A stretch of DNA of 64,000 bases from Micrasema longulum (GCA_022494885.1 JAGVSM010000212.1:186001-250000), one strand, 5' to 3'. Shown: positions 20,745-31,459, numbered from the stretch's first letter. Notes: a model not told the origin generated them from the sequence alone. Numbers and translations are program-made.

Positions 20745-21300
20745 CTTTGTTCTACAAAAGTTTATTTTCTGCAATCGCGTGAGGTCTGCAATTTAAAGAA
20801 CATAATTTTTTTATTGCAGTTTGATGATGCGTGTATTCTGCAAAAGGACGATTGTCTTCTGCAGTTACATAATGCATTCATTTTACTAAAGGATTGTTTT
20901 TTTCTGCAGTTTGATGATGCCTACTTTTGACAAAACGATGATTATTTTCTGCAGTTGGATGATGTCTACATTCTACAAAAACACTATTTTCTGCAATTGG
21001 TTGATGCCTACATTCTACAAAAGAATTATGAGTTTCTGAATTTAGATAATGTCTGCATTCTACAAATAAATTATGATTTTCTGCAGTTGGATGATGCTTA
21101 CATTCTACAAAAGGATTATCGCTTTCTGCAGTTGGATGATGCCTGCGTTCTACAAAATTATAAATATATATTGTGCAGTTGGATGATGTGCAAATTCTAC
21201 AAAAAAACAATCATTTTCTGCAGTTGGATGATGCCTACATTCTATAAAATCATAATTCTTTACTGCAGTTGGATGATGCCGACATTCTACAAAACAATGA
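20745..21300. repeat. 45 bp minisatellite, first block
   Basis: About 11 regular units with consensus TTTCTGCAGTTGGATGATGC, CTACATTCTACAAAA and a variable ~10 bp. Unit starts (the TTGGATGATG point) fall at 20821, 20866, 20911, 20955, 20998, 21042, 21087, 21132, 21179, 21224 and 21269. The period is about 45 bp, a multiple of three. Frames of 143 codons on plus (FLQLDDAYILQK units) and 110 codons on minus (VECRHHPTAEN units) therefore stay open. They are most likely a by-product. Units at the left edge are degenerate. Confidence 0.9.
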
Positions 21301-21560
21301 TTATCTTCGACAAAAGCAACACAAATTGGTCTACCTACCACGATGCAGAACCAATCTGCCAATGGTTTTGCCGGCAGATAGAGTAATCGTGTTATTCAAT
21401 CGTATTGCCTCGGATGTCCATATATTTCATGACAGTAGGATTTCTCTTAGGAAGGCAATTTCAAAATTGTAATGTCCATTTTACATGACTTTTTTTTCTA
21501 TTTAATAAATCAGAAGTGTATATTTTGTAATGTATTGAGAATGAATTAGTTACTCTGTAA
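21301..21560 (+). pseudogene. Jockey-like retrotransposon 3' end
   Basis: Starting TTCGACAAAAGCAACACAAA, it matches 61965-62260 through GTAATCGTGTTATTCAATCG, CCTCGGATGTC and TGATTTCATGACAGT-type sequence to TTCTCAATGTA. Only the last codons and the 3' UTR remain. It abuts the minisatellite exactly where the units stop. Confidence 0.7.
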
Positions 21561-21759
21561 TCTTCTCAATGTAACTAAAAAAATAATAAATAATAATTAT
21601 TTTTTGCAATGAAGAACTTATTGGAAATGAGACATACAGGAAATTGAATACAAAAAATATTTGCCCTGTAAAAATTAGAGCATTAATTATATGACAGTTT
21701 CTTAAAAATTTAGGAATTAAAAATATAAAAAAACTAATTACTTTAAACGTCACTAGTTC

Positions 21760-21950
21760 ATACTAATCAACCAATGATAAGAGCGTTGTGGAAGATTTCC
21801 GGTATACTTGTCGTCAACAGCAGAACTAACCGAGAAGAAGCGGAAGAGAAATTGAGACGTAACTCGCGGAGTAATTTCAGAAATACAAAACTTTAAAAAA
21901 TCATAGCGCTGATAATACGATACATAGAAAATAAAAAAATAAATTTGGAT
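21760..21950 (+). repeat. rep-L copy
   Basis: CAACCAATGATAAGAG, GATTTCCGGT, AGAAGCGGAAGAGAA, then TTTCAGAAATACAAAACTTT and AAAAAATCATAGCGC. Shared in order with 31.83-32.01 kb and partly with 38.57 and 49.09 kb. Confidence 0.7.
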
Positions 21951-21984
21951 TGGGTTAATAGTCCATTAACACGACGGCTACTTT

Positions 21985-22290
21985 CTGCAGTTGGATCATC
22001 CAACGATCAAGTATTAGCCTTTATTCTACAAAACGATGATTATTTTTTGCAGTTGGATGATGCTACCTTCCGAAAAAGGATGATTTGTTTTTCCAGTTGA
22101 ATGTTGCCTGCATTCTACAAAAGAATGATTTTTTCCTAAAGTTTCATGATGCCTACATTCTACAAAATATTATTTCTACATTTTAGATCTTCCAACGATC
22201 AGGCATCAGCCTACATTCTACAAAACGTTTATTATTTTCTGCACCTGAATGATGCCTAAATTCTACAAATGGATCGCAACTAATGTCTGC
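21985..22290. repeat. 45 bp minisatellite, second block
   Basis: Five to six degenerate units of the same TGCAGTTGGATGATGCC / ATTCTACAAAA repeat. Two units carry an extra CCAACGATCA insertion (at about 22009 and 22191), giving a longer unit type absent from the first block. The unrelated 21301-21984 segment separates the blocks. Confidence 0.85.
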
Positions 22291-22682
22291 AGAATAAAGT
22301 TACGGTATCCCACATTTTCGGATTTCTTTAGCGGAAGGCGGTGGCGGTGGGCCCATGCGTGTTATTGTTGCATGAACCAAGACTGTTGTTTCCTGACAGC
22401 TTAGAACACTTAAAATTCATTATGATAAAAATATTCCATTATAAGCTCGGCTTACGTAAGACCGCGCGATAAAATCATCATATCCCATACCAATTAAAGT
22501 GCTTTGAGTAAGAAAATATTCACCCATAACCTTATTCTACGCAATTTTATAACGAGGAAAGATTTACAATGTTATTTGTAAACATAACCGCATGTAAACG
22601 AAGAATATGGCGTCCATAAGCTGTTTCCTGTAGTTCTAGGACTTTTTTGGTGTAAGTCTTTCTAGATAAACAATCACTAAGA
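22291..22682. other. Unassigned intergenic DNA
   Basis: Contains a short G-rich patch GAAGGCGGTGGCGGTGGGCC at about 22335. No gene recognised. Confidence 0.4.
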
Positions 22683-22939
22683 TAGAGCAGTGGCCCAAAT
22701 CACAAATAACTATCAACGTGCTTATAAGCGACGTGATAATAATTTCTCTCCATGGTTGGTTTATTGTATTCGCGATCACAATGGAACATCCGTGAACACC
22801 GAATATTAAATGTCAAATATTTACGTTCCGCGACGCATAATGCTGCTGCGCACATATTTTAATTTCACCGGTGTAAGTATGGAAAATATTCCAAAATTGC
22901 TATTTTTTGTTAATTAATTTACTATTTTTTTTTTTTTAT

Positions 22940-23105
22940 CAATATTCCTACAGAGATGAGGTAGAATTTTTTTTTCAAATTCAGGATTATCGATATTCGG
23001 GCGTTTACAGGGCTTATGACCTGTCATTGGCTGGGTTGAGTGGCCACTTTACGTTTTACAACATTCCCCATTCCGCTTATTAGCGAATATCGACACAGGT
23101 AACAT
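22940..23105 (+). repeat. TIR-D fragment inside TIR-F
   Basis: TTTACAGGGCTTATGACCTG, then TCATTGGCTGGGTTGAGTGG and CCATTCCGC. Flanked by short inverted CGATATTCG / CGAATATCG. Confidence 0.65.
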
Positions 23106-23395
23106 TTTGATTCTTGTATATATCTTATTAAATGAGAAACCATTCACTAGCGTGTTGGAGCACCATCTATGTATTGATATTGAAGTTAAGTATTTTTAAT
23201 TAGCATATTACTTTATTTTATGTATTTAAGACTCTTCTTTAGCATATTACTTTATTTTATGTATTTAAGATTTATTACGCTATTTATGCATTTAGCCGGC
23301 GGTTGGCAAGCCAAATGTCAAGAAAAGCAGTCGCCATAGTAATTGTAATTAAATTTATCATTTTTGTATTAGATACTCCTTACTATTTTGCAAAT

Positions 23396-24162
23396 TTATT
23401 TATTTTAATATATATATATACTGGGCGCTATTGGGCATAGGCATTTTTATGGACACATTTATACATGATTCTATGCTATGATTCAGGAAGAGAAAAACTT
23501 GTCGAAATCCGGCGCTCCCCAGACACTAGATTTGAAGATCGTGCTTTTGCCGCCGCCGCGCCGGCCCCTCTGCCTGGAATCAATTGCCTTCAAACTTACG
23601 AATCATCGACAGTCCCAGTCAGTTCAGATCCCAACTAAAATCCCACTTCTTTAGACTATCATACCCTCAATTTTAAATCTGGAAATATAATATATCACTT
23701 TAGTTTAGTTAGAATGTAAGTTTACGTATACAATTGTACAGCGCCCTTGATGTGATTTTTTACAAAAATTGCGCTGTATAAATCAGCCAAATATTATCAT
23801 TATTACAGAAAAGCATTATATAAAAAAGTAGAAAGACTCGATGGTTTATAGTAGACTTTGTGGGAGTGGAAGCGGGAGAGGGATATTTTAATTGAATTCG
23901 ATTCAGTGATCGTTTGAAAGAAGACAACTTGTTATCAAAGAAATCAAGACTGGTATGTTTGTTGGCAGACCTAAGAATTCTGGGGAATAAAAACCATAGT
24001 TAGTTCTATGGTATTTGGTATTATGGATATTTAATTTTATTGAGCTCAATAGTTCAGGCGCATAAAAGAGTGAGTTGAGAATTTTAAATAGGACTATAAG
24101 GTCGGATTTATTTCGACGGTCTTGAAGAGAAGATATATTCAAGGTAGTTTCTAACTCGTTAT
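23396..24162 (-). pseudogene. CR1/Jockey-like tail inserted in TIR-F
   Basis: On minus, from about 24142: SLQDRRNKSDLIVLFKILNS, then PELLSSIKLNIHN, YHRTNYGF and FLGLPTN. This is the 'L..RR...DL..L.K.LN...D.PELL..I...' end of ORF2. The 3' UTR ends GCCCAATAGCGCCCAGT followed by (TA)n and an A-rich tail toward 23396. A plus-strand relative is at 29.88 kb. The UTR is itself split by an L2-like piece. Confidence 0.8.
23487..23806 (+). pseudogene. L2-type retrotransposon 3' end, nested
   Basis: With one frameshift the plus strand reads DRAFAAAAP, WNQLPSNLR and SQFRSQLKSHFFRL. This matches the 'DRAF..AAP.LWN.LP..LR......F...LK.HFF' end of L2/CR1-type ORF2. The 3' UTR ends GCGCTGTATAAAT followed by an ATTAT-like tail (TATTATCATTATTAC), as L2 elements do. 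It interrupts the 3' UTR of the minus-strand LINE tail. Confidence 0.8.
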
Positions 24163-24544
24163 ACGTATATAGTGCAATATATTGTATTGTTTTTTATAGT
24201 AAACGCCGATTTTTCGCCAATGAACTGTATTTATTTACGAGGAAAACAAAAACAAACCGACACGAGCGTTGACTTAGAGATTACACACGCGTTGACTTAT
24301 GACTGCGATAACTTAAGCATGTTCATTATTGTTCATTGTGATTGCTCAAATGCTTACCATATTTTAAGGCACGGCAAAAGTTATTTGTGATTGAGCTACT
24401 GGCTTCTACCATCTTCTGTGGGTCGATCCACTTTGTGTTCGCGTCCCGTAGTTCAGCTTTGAATAAGGAAATATTACTTTTTTAAAAAGTAATAAAGGTC
24501 TTTGAAATACTGTCCATTAATTGTTACTTATTAGTATCATAAAA

Positions 24545-25080
24545 AATGTTTTAAATTTGTAATTTTGAATTCACGCAAAAACGGTTATTCCATTGGCCAC
24601 GCCCCTAATACGTCACGATTCATGTGTATTTGTTCCCGACCATTAAAATTTGTTTAGAACATTATCACGAATCTTGACGTCAGAATGATCAAGACCAAAC
24701 ATGTTGCGTTTTTCTAGTGACGTATTTTTTAAAATTCATACATGAAAACATTTTTCCACAATATCCACACAGCAACGTTAGACGAGGACGACCAAGGAAG
24801 ACGTGGCATGATCAGATAAACCAAAATCTTAAGTCTGGTCATGTCGAAAGTAGACAGAACCGAAGGGCATGTATGACAATATGTATGAATGTGGAAGAGG
24901 CTAGGATTGTATGCCAGGATAGACGTGTGTGGTGGTCCATTCTCTCTGCCTACCCCTACGGGGAAATGGCGTGATGATAGTAGTAGTAGTAGAAGTCCAC
25001 ATTGATTTTAATAATACAATTAATTATTCTAAATTCATTTCATATATTTTCATCAGTTTTCGTAGTATGTTATATTTCCT
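24545..25080 (+). repeat. rep-H copy 2, split by an RTE tail
   Basis: CATTGGCCACGCCCCTAATA, GTTCCCGACCATTAAAATTT and GCGTTTTTCTAGTGACGTAT precede the insertion. ATTGATTTTAATAATACAAT follows it. The empty site CCACAATATCCATATTGATT is seen in copy 3 at about 57853. Confidence 0.75.
24770..24995 (+). mobile_element. RTE-like 3' end with 6 bp target duplication
   Basis: Encodes GRPRKTWHDQINQNLKSGHV, then SRQNRRACMTICMNVEEARI and VWWSILSAYPYGEMA, stop, and a (TAG)n tail. TCCACA flanks it at 24764-24769 and 24996-25001, and rep-H provides the empty site. It is a 5'-truncated retrotransposition of the RTE-type family also seen at 36.4, 38.7 and 44.3 kb. Confidence 0.85.
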
Positions 25081-25145
25081 TATGGCCGACACACCGTCGG
25101 CCCTAGACGTCTTGTAAAGTAAGCAAGTGTGGTTAAGGCTATATT
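25081..25145 (-). repeat. RTE-like fragment related to 2.6 kb
   Basis: GACGTCTTGTAAAGTAAGCA then AGTGTGGTTAAGGCT aligns with 2615-2650. Confidence 0.5.
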
Positions 25146-27116
25146 TTTTTTTAATGGATAACTTATACAGTGCGATTTTAATAATATAATACCTCAAGGG
25201 CGCTTTACAAAGCGATTCTATAAATATATATTTTTTTTAAATAACTTTTTTAATTTGTATTTTAAGTAAAACATATTACTTTGGGCTACGGATTTATTTA
25301 AATGATTTAGAGAACAAGTGAGTTTTAAGATTTTTCCGAAGCATCACTTTACTCTCTCCACAAATATGGAAGAGGCCTATATCCAGGAGTAAAGGACGAA
25401 AAAGAAATAAATGTAAATGTAAAAAAAAAGACTTCAACAAATAATATACGAGTCCTGTGGGTTCTTAGTTTTGACTACCTACACTTAAATAAATAAGATG
25501 TTTCATATTGCATTTGCATATTTTTTATACTACCAATTTCAAAAAGTGACGCTGCGCGTTTGGTTTCAAATGTATTCATAACATTTTTTTTACATTTTCA
25601 AGAAACGAGTGTTAATTTATTATCTAAAAAAATATAGGGACCGTCATAATATTGATGTTTTTATCCATCTAAGAACGTTGATCTGATGTTCCACTTTGTG
25701 TACAAATCCGGAAGTTTTTCATGAAAACAAAGCCTACGTCTGCTCTAAAAATCTATAATAATTAAGGGATGAACCTTTGATCCCATTTGAAATTCACTGA
25801 ATCACGGCAAATTATATATTCCTGATTCCACACCATTACCTCTCAAATTTTTGGGGGTTTATACTCCAGAGAAAGAACGTTCGCGCGAAAATAATTTGAA
25901 GCGAAAACAAGAACTAAATCTTTATTTAAACCAGGGGCACGATAAGGAAGTGGAGAGTGGATTTTTTATAATATTTTATTTGAATAGACTATTTAACTAG
26001 ATCAAAATAAAAAAAGGAAGCGGCGTGATGGTTCGTTTTGTTGTTTATTTAGTAGTAATATTGTGAACTTATACTTTTTTATCTGAATAAACTAAAAAAA
26101 TAAAAAAATCGAGACGAATGGGGAACCCGACTACAGAAAAAGAAAAAACTAGTGTAAAATTATACTGTTATCATCAGTGAACACTATTGTTTTCAAGGAT
26201 ATCTGATAGTTCAATACTTATAATCCATAATCTCACGAATGCATTCTTCAGAGATCAATCATTATTCTTGTAATGTATTATTTAGCATCGCATGTTCGTA
26301 ATAAGCCACTGAGTATTATTTTTAGAATAATGACTATCTTTAATCATGAACTGTTATGTTACATACGTGATTTTGCGTGATTATCTAGAAGCGGAAGTAA
26401 TTTTTACTGCACACATAACTCTGTATCCAGGAAGAGACGCAATTTGTAGTTACATGATTGTGACTGATCTACGTGTATAGTCATATAGTACCTATCTATA
26501 AATATGTATAAGTTTAAAAAAAGAACTATAAAACACTATTCGAAACGACTATTTTATTATAATTTGTAAATGCATGCAACTTGTTTTCGGGCCATGTTAG
26601 GTCTCTTGCATAGAATTAAGAATAGTCCAGAAACCGCATACGCACTTCAAACAGAAGGCGATTTAACTACCCATAAATAAGTAGGTTTACGTTTTATTTT
26701 TTTATTTTTTTTTACTTATAAATTTACTGCAAAAAAATAATGTCCATACTTAATAACAAGGAATCTATATAAAACCAATTAATGTAAAATGAAAACGGAG
26801 GGTTCTCTGTTTATGATAGTCTCCATTTAACATGGCACAGCCTGTTCCTTAGATTTTGTATCTTTAGAGCGTAAGTAGTCCTATACTAATAAAACAATAA
26901 CATAAAAAGAAAAACTAAAACCTAATAAAAACCTTCTAAAACCCATAAATGCCTAGCTAATCAAATGTAAGAAATTAAAAATCATTATTATACAAATATA
27001 AAGTATATATATGTGCCAAGAATGCATGTTATTTAAACATAAATAATAAAGTATAATATATAATAAAACAAATATAAAGCAATGTAATACATAAAAATAT
27101 AAATAATATGTGTAAC
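25146..27116. other. Nothing recognised over 2 kb
   Basis: AT-rich DNA without open frames, tRNA-like boxes or families shared with the rest of the window. It is the longest stretch here with no detectable repeat, so it could be older unique DNA or a single-copy element. Confidence 0.5.
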
Positions 27117-27816
27117 AATTCGGGGGTTAAGGGTCATAAGGGCGAAACTACAAAAACACAGTTTTGAGATAAATGATAAAACAGTTTTCAAAAAATAATA
27201 CTGTCTTTTAAGGGTAACAAATAAAGAAAATAAAAAATACAGTTAATTGAGCATAAAATGTTTTAGAGACAAAAATATGAAACTACGCTTTCGTCTATAT
27301 GACCCTAACTTGCGCTTTCATTAGTAAATTAACAAAATGATGTAAAAGGTGTTTTATTCTTCTGACTTTAAACGAAACGCTTGTGTAATTTAATTTGTGT
27401 AATTTATTTGATTTAATAGCATAATTATACATTTATACAATTTAAAAGAAATTTCACTTGTTATATTTTTACTAAAACTAAAATCCCACCAAGCCACTTT
27501 TTGTAGCTTGTTGGTGAATATTATATTTATACTGACTTAATAATATTATTTACATTTATAAAAACAATGAATAACATATCAAAATTAACAGCCAGAAAAA
27601 TCAGAATAAACATGTTTATACAAATAATAATAATAATAATAATTCTCTTCTTCTTCCTTTGTAGTTTAACACAAATTTATCTAGGTAACTACTTATCGGA
27701 TGAGTTTCATCTTTTTGTCACTAACAGGATATTTTGTTTGGATATCAGATTAGTACTTAACACAAAACAGCTTTTTTGTAGTTTCGCCCTTATGACCCTA
27801 AGCCCCCGAATTATAT
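27117..27816. mobile_element. TIR element of ~700 bp with ~40 bp ends
   Basis: AATTCGGGGGTTAAGGGTCA then TAAGGGCGAAACTACAAAAA at the left recurs inverted as TTTTTGTAGTTTCGCCCTTA, then TGACCCTAAGCCCCCGAATT at the right. There are only one or two mismatches. The interior is AT-rich and its 83-codon frame is low-complexity. Inserted in, or next to, the last codons of a minus-strand LINE tail. Non-autonomous; superfamily not assigned. Confidence 0.85.
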
Positions 27817-28265
27817 AAAGTACTACGTTTATTGATTTACATATATTTTTCAAAAAATCTCTCGCTGCACTATTTATATGTGCAGTTATTTTTATTTTAA
27901 AATTTGTTTTACATTTTGAGTCTTTTATATTTGGCAATAAATCATTAAATATTTTTGGAGCAATTTCATTGTATTGCTTTTTACCAAAGGCGGTTGATAC
28001 AAATGGGACAATACAGTTAATTTGTGTTACTGAACGAGTGTTTATATTTTGTTGGGTTCTTTTGACCTCACTTAATTTATCACAAAATTTAAGTAGTAGT
28101 CACCTCACAAACAATTGTCTTACATCCAATATATTTAACTCAGCGAATAGATCTTCCGTTGAATACCTCAAGGGCTTTTTGAGAATGATCTTCATGGTCA
28201 ATTTTTGTGCTATTTTTACTGGTTCAAGGATTGAACGAGAGCAACTTCCCCAAGCTTAATTGCAA
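27817..28265 (-). pseudogene. CR1/Jockey-like tail
   Basis: On minus from about 28262: AWGSCSRSILEPVKIAQKL, then ILKKPLRYSTEDLFAELNIL and FVSTAFGKKQYNEIAPKIFN. This is the post-RT region 'WG....L..I..AQK...R.I..K.....T..LF.EL.IL'. One stop after RQLFVR. The TIR element at 27117-27816 cuts off its 3' end. Confidence 0.75.
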
Positions 28266-28439
28266 TATGATAGTTTGCTTTGGCAAAAAGCAAAGTAAAT
28301 TTGTCTCATAAGTTGAGCATTCAAAATATTTCTTAGGCTTTTATAAATGTATGCTGATTTCCGTATTTGCTTAGATATTTGCCACATTATTTTCTTTGTA
28401 GACGTCGCTCAGTATGCAACTCCCAATTTCAATTCAACT

Positions 28440-28900
28440 ATGCCGTGTTGTGTCGTTTTAAAGTGTAAAAATACTGCTGGGATCTTAAATAAACAGAATG
28501 GGATCACATTTCATATGTTAGTACCGAATACATGTGTGTGCAGCAAATGCATTACTCAATTTTTTTATTATTTTTCCACCTGTCAGATTTTCAATGAAAA
28601 CAAAATAGACGTTTTGTTAGTGTTGCCAGGGTAGTAAATTTTTTTACGCTACTTTTTATTAATAAGAACATTGGTTTTAATTGATTTAGTGGAATTTTAG
28701 CTTCCCCGCTAATGAAAGAAGGAAAACGGAGCGGATATAAATAATATATAGAGTACGGCGAGATGAGTTTTGGAAACCAACAAAGCGAAGCATAATTTGC
28801 TCAATGCATTTTGAGGAGAAATATTTTTTGACATTTGTGTCATAAAAATATTTCAAGGTGGATTAAAAAAATTAAGCAAAGAAGCTTTTCCAAATAAGGT
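28440..28900 (+). pseudogene. THAP-domain remnant
   Basis: THAP domains are zinc-binding DNA-recognition modules with C-x2-4-C, C-x2-H, an AVPTIF-like end, and an FP motif. From ATG 28440 the frame reads MPCCVVLKCKN and GITFHML. From 28701 it reads FPANERRKTERI. From about 28755 it reads RRDEFWKPTKRSIICSMHFE, then GLKKLSKEAFPNK. Together these give nearly the whole domain (MPxC..C.N...F...FP...R...W....R..W.P.....CS.HF......LK..A.P). The parts lie in different frames. 28521-28700 could be a GT..AG intron, but joining it leaves a frameshift, so I call a pseudogene. It could derive from a host THAP gene or from a P-element-like transposase. Confidence 0.65.
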
Positions 28901-28984
28901 AGGTTTAATTCAAATAAATATATTTTAAACATTATTTACATCTATCTCATTTCTCTTTAGGTGGATTTTGATGCAGTTTTCAAG

Positions 28985-29270
28985 AGAAAGGTTTTTTATT
29001 AAGCACTACTATAAAATAAAAAATTATCTTCTAATCTTTTACAGAATATTTTCTTTTCTCTTTCTTATATAACACAAAAATATCATACCTGTCTATTTAT
29101 TATAGGAGCAAACAAATCATAAACATTTCTTGTATACCCACGAACAGGCCGTGCCTTTGTGGGATTTTTTGTTTACTATTTTTACTATTAATATGCATTT
29201 CATTGCAATGTAATTATCCTTTATTTTTTAAAATGCTTTGTTTTACCTCTTATGTATTTTGTAAAAAAAA
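28985..29270 (+). repeat. LINE-G 3' end, copy 1
   Basis: CCCACGAACAGGCCGTGCCT, then TTGTGGGATTTTTTGTTTAC and CTTATGTATTTTGTAAAAAA. Ends in poly(A). Shared with 44.06-44.29 kb (+) and 48.15-48.37 kb (-). A polyadenylated non-LTR 3' UTR without remaining ORF. Confidence 0.75.
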
Positions 29271-29874
29271 ACACAAAAAAAAAACAACTGACTTATTTAC
29301 CCTGTTGTGTCTATCAATGTTTTCGCGAGTACAATAAAATTTTAGAGAAATCAACAAATCGCTTTTTTTATTTTTATATCAATTACATTTGTGTTGTGGT
29401 TATATTTTTCTCAACATGGCAACATAACGCGGCGACTTTTAGTATGCGCGCGGCGAAAGTGCGACATAGTGGGGGCATTTTTGGACACAGTCTGATGTAT
29501 TCAAATAGGATTCTACGCTCCATCTGGACTATTCTTAATTCTATGCCTTTCTAATTCAATTATCTCAAATTATTTCTTGTACAAATTGTTTTTTGATCAA
29601 TTCTGCATATATTTTTTTGTGTTCAAACTTTTCTTTACTTTGATTTGTAATATTTGTTTCATTGAAATAATATGTTTAATTTAATTATATATTTTAACAA
29701 TAAATTTCTCTTACATTTACAGGTTTAAATAAAATATTTTAACCTCATTATCGCTCCCATGCGTTTATTTTTTTAAGCTGTTAAAATTATCATTATTATA
29801 AGATTATGTTTGTTATTATTTTGATTAATTTTGATTTGGATTATCCCGAGACCAATATACGTACAATTAGTTAG
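29271..29874. other. Unassigned, one 100-codon frame
   Basis: Contains GCGCGCGGCGAAAGTGCGAC at about 29450. The frame starting 29252 arises partly from the poly(A) run and is not convincing. Confidence 0.35.
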
Positions 29875-30365
29875 AAACTAGATTGAATATATCTTCTCTT
29901 CAAGACCGTCGAAATATATTCGACATTTTAGTCCTATTTAACATTCTTAACTCACTCTTTGAACCACTGAGCTCAATAAAATTAAATATCCCAACTAGAA
30001 ACCTCAGACAAAACTTACTCTTTCATACCGTTATCCATAGAACTAACTATGGTTTTCATTCCCTATGCCCAGAATTCTTAGGTCTGCCAACAAACATACC
30101 AGTCTTGATTTTTTTGATAACTCATTCCCCTATGCCCAGAATTCTTAGGTCTGCCAACAAACATACCAGTCTTGATTTTTTTGATAACAAGTTGTTTTCT
30201 TTTATACGATCACTGAATCAAATTCGATTATAAACACCTCTCTCCCGCTTCCACTTCCACGAAGTCTACTATATACCATTGTGTCTGTCTATTTTCCTTT
30301 ATAATAATTTTCTTTGGACGAATATATCCTTAAAAATGCCCATTGGGCGTATTTATAAATAAATA
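29875..30365 (+). pseudogene. CR1/Jockey-like tail with internal duplication
   Basis: Reads SSLQDRRNIFDILVLFNILN, NYGFHSLCPEFLGLPTNIPV and ends near 30233, then a UTR ending GCCCATTGGGCGTATTT. Same family as the minus copy at 23.4-24.2 kb. The segment CCTATGCCCAGAATTCTTAG..TTTTTGATAAC is present twice in tandem (about 30062-30121 and 30129-30187, offset about 67 bp). Confidence 0.8.
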
Positions 30366-31240
30366 ATAAATTAATTCATTTGTTGTAATTTTTCTAGGCA
30401 TTAAGTTTTATCTTCCTTTCACTGGCGGCTCCTGACCGAAAACATTGGCAGTGCATCATTTTGTCAACTTGTATATTAAGTTCAATAATGTTATAACAAT
30501 ATGACAGGTCTGACGTGATAAACGGGCAATAGTATGACAGCCCGCGCATCGGAGCCAGGAACGCTAAATTCGCCTAACATTTTACGCACGTTATAGATAA
30601 CTAAATCAACTAAATTCGTTCTAATGTCATGCTATTACGCATGTTCAAAGCGACATTACAAACAAACTTCAAATCTGCGAATGCGTTGGCAATGCCCGGA
30701 ATATGTACATTATCTTACACATAATTTCTCGTTGGTCAAATACGTTTTTATCGCATTTTTTTTTATCGGGGAGGGGGAGGGGTTTGCGGAAGGAATGCTT
30801 ATCCGAGAAATTAAAGATTTACACCATTTTGAAAACATTGAAAAAATAAAAGACTTTTTGGAAAAAAAATAATGGGATTTTTTAAAAGCTTTCCATAAGG
30901 AATGTTCTTCTGAAGTTTCGCGGTCTGGCCCTGAAAAACCGCGTATATTGTTATGTTCAAATATGACACCGAATTTGTAATTGAAAAGAACAGCGCTTAA
31001 GATATTGGTATTTTTTTCCTTTTTAAGGTTGGTAGAACTATGTGTCAATCTTAATCGCAATCTGTCTTGTAGTTTATTTGTGGCAGCTGTGTAAACAAAT
31101 CGATATTAAAGTATTCTGCGAATGTTGTTTTATTTTCTTTAATAAAATGAACGCAAACCTGTCGCTGAAGACATGCTCCATACTAAAATACCGTCATTCA
31201 GCGCATCATTACAGGTGATGGTGGACCAAGACGTAGGTGT
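30366..31240. other. Unassigned intergenic DNA
   Basis: A minus-strand frame of 116 codons (30710-31060) and an 82-codon plus frame overlap; neither resembles a known family. Contains a G-rich run GGGGAGGGGGAGGGG at about 30770. Confidence 0.35.
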
Positions 31241-31244
31241 GTGT

Positions 31245-31459
31245 AAAAGTCATTTCCTAAGCACCGCATTCACCTGATTTGGCTCTGCGTGACTTTTTCC
31301 TGTCCCCTAAACCCAAATAACCACTTTGCGGAAAGCATTTTGGCTCGAGTGCGGTGACGAAAGAAAATTCGCAGAGGCAGCTGAAAGCTATTCCGAAATC
31401 GGCCTACGAGAAGTGCTGAGAAGGTTGGAAAAAACGATGGTGGAGGTGAATAGCCTCTA
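31245..31459 (+). pseudogene. mariner transposase C-terminal remnant
   Basis: The frame from 31261 reads APHSPDLALRDFFLSPKPK, stop (31318), then CGKHFGSSAVTKENSQRQLK and AIPKSAYEKC, stop (31416), then WKKRWW. In mariner transposases H.PYSPDLAP.DFFLFP.LK contains the last catalytic aspartate, and LKAIP.SAY.KC...W..RW is the C-terminal end. Two nonsense codons show it is dead. The N-terminal two thirds are missing. It ends where a foldback MITE is inserted. Confidence 0.9.

Larger units (their letters stand above)
22683..24405 (+). mobile_element. TIR-F copy 2, carrying nested insertions
   Basis: Left end CAGTGGCCCAAATCACAAAT at about 22688, right end TTATTTGTGATTGAGCTACT at about 24385. The middle motif GGCGGTTGGCAAGCCAAATG is shared with copies 1 and 3. 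The element is interrupted by a TIR-D piece (22940-23105) and a LINE tail (about 23396-24162). After the latter, TIR-F resumes at TTTTTTATAGTAAACGCCGA. The other two copies show the uninterrupted order. Confidence 0.8.

Noticed and set aside
20955..21386. 143-residue repeat protein
   Set aside because: The frame follows from a 45 bp minisatellite unit; both strands are open, no start context or domain.
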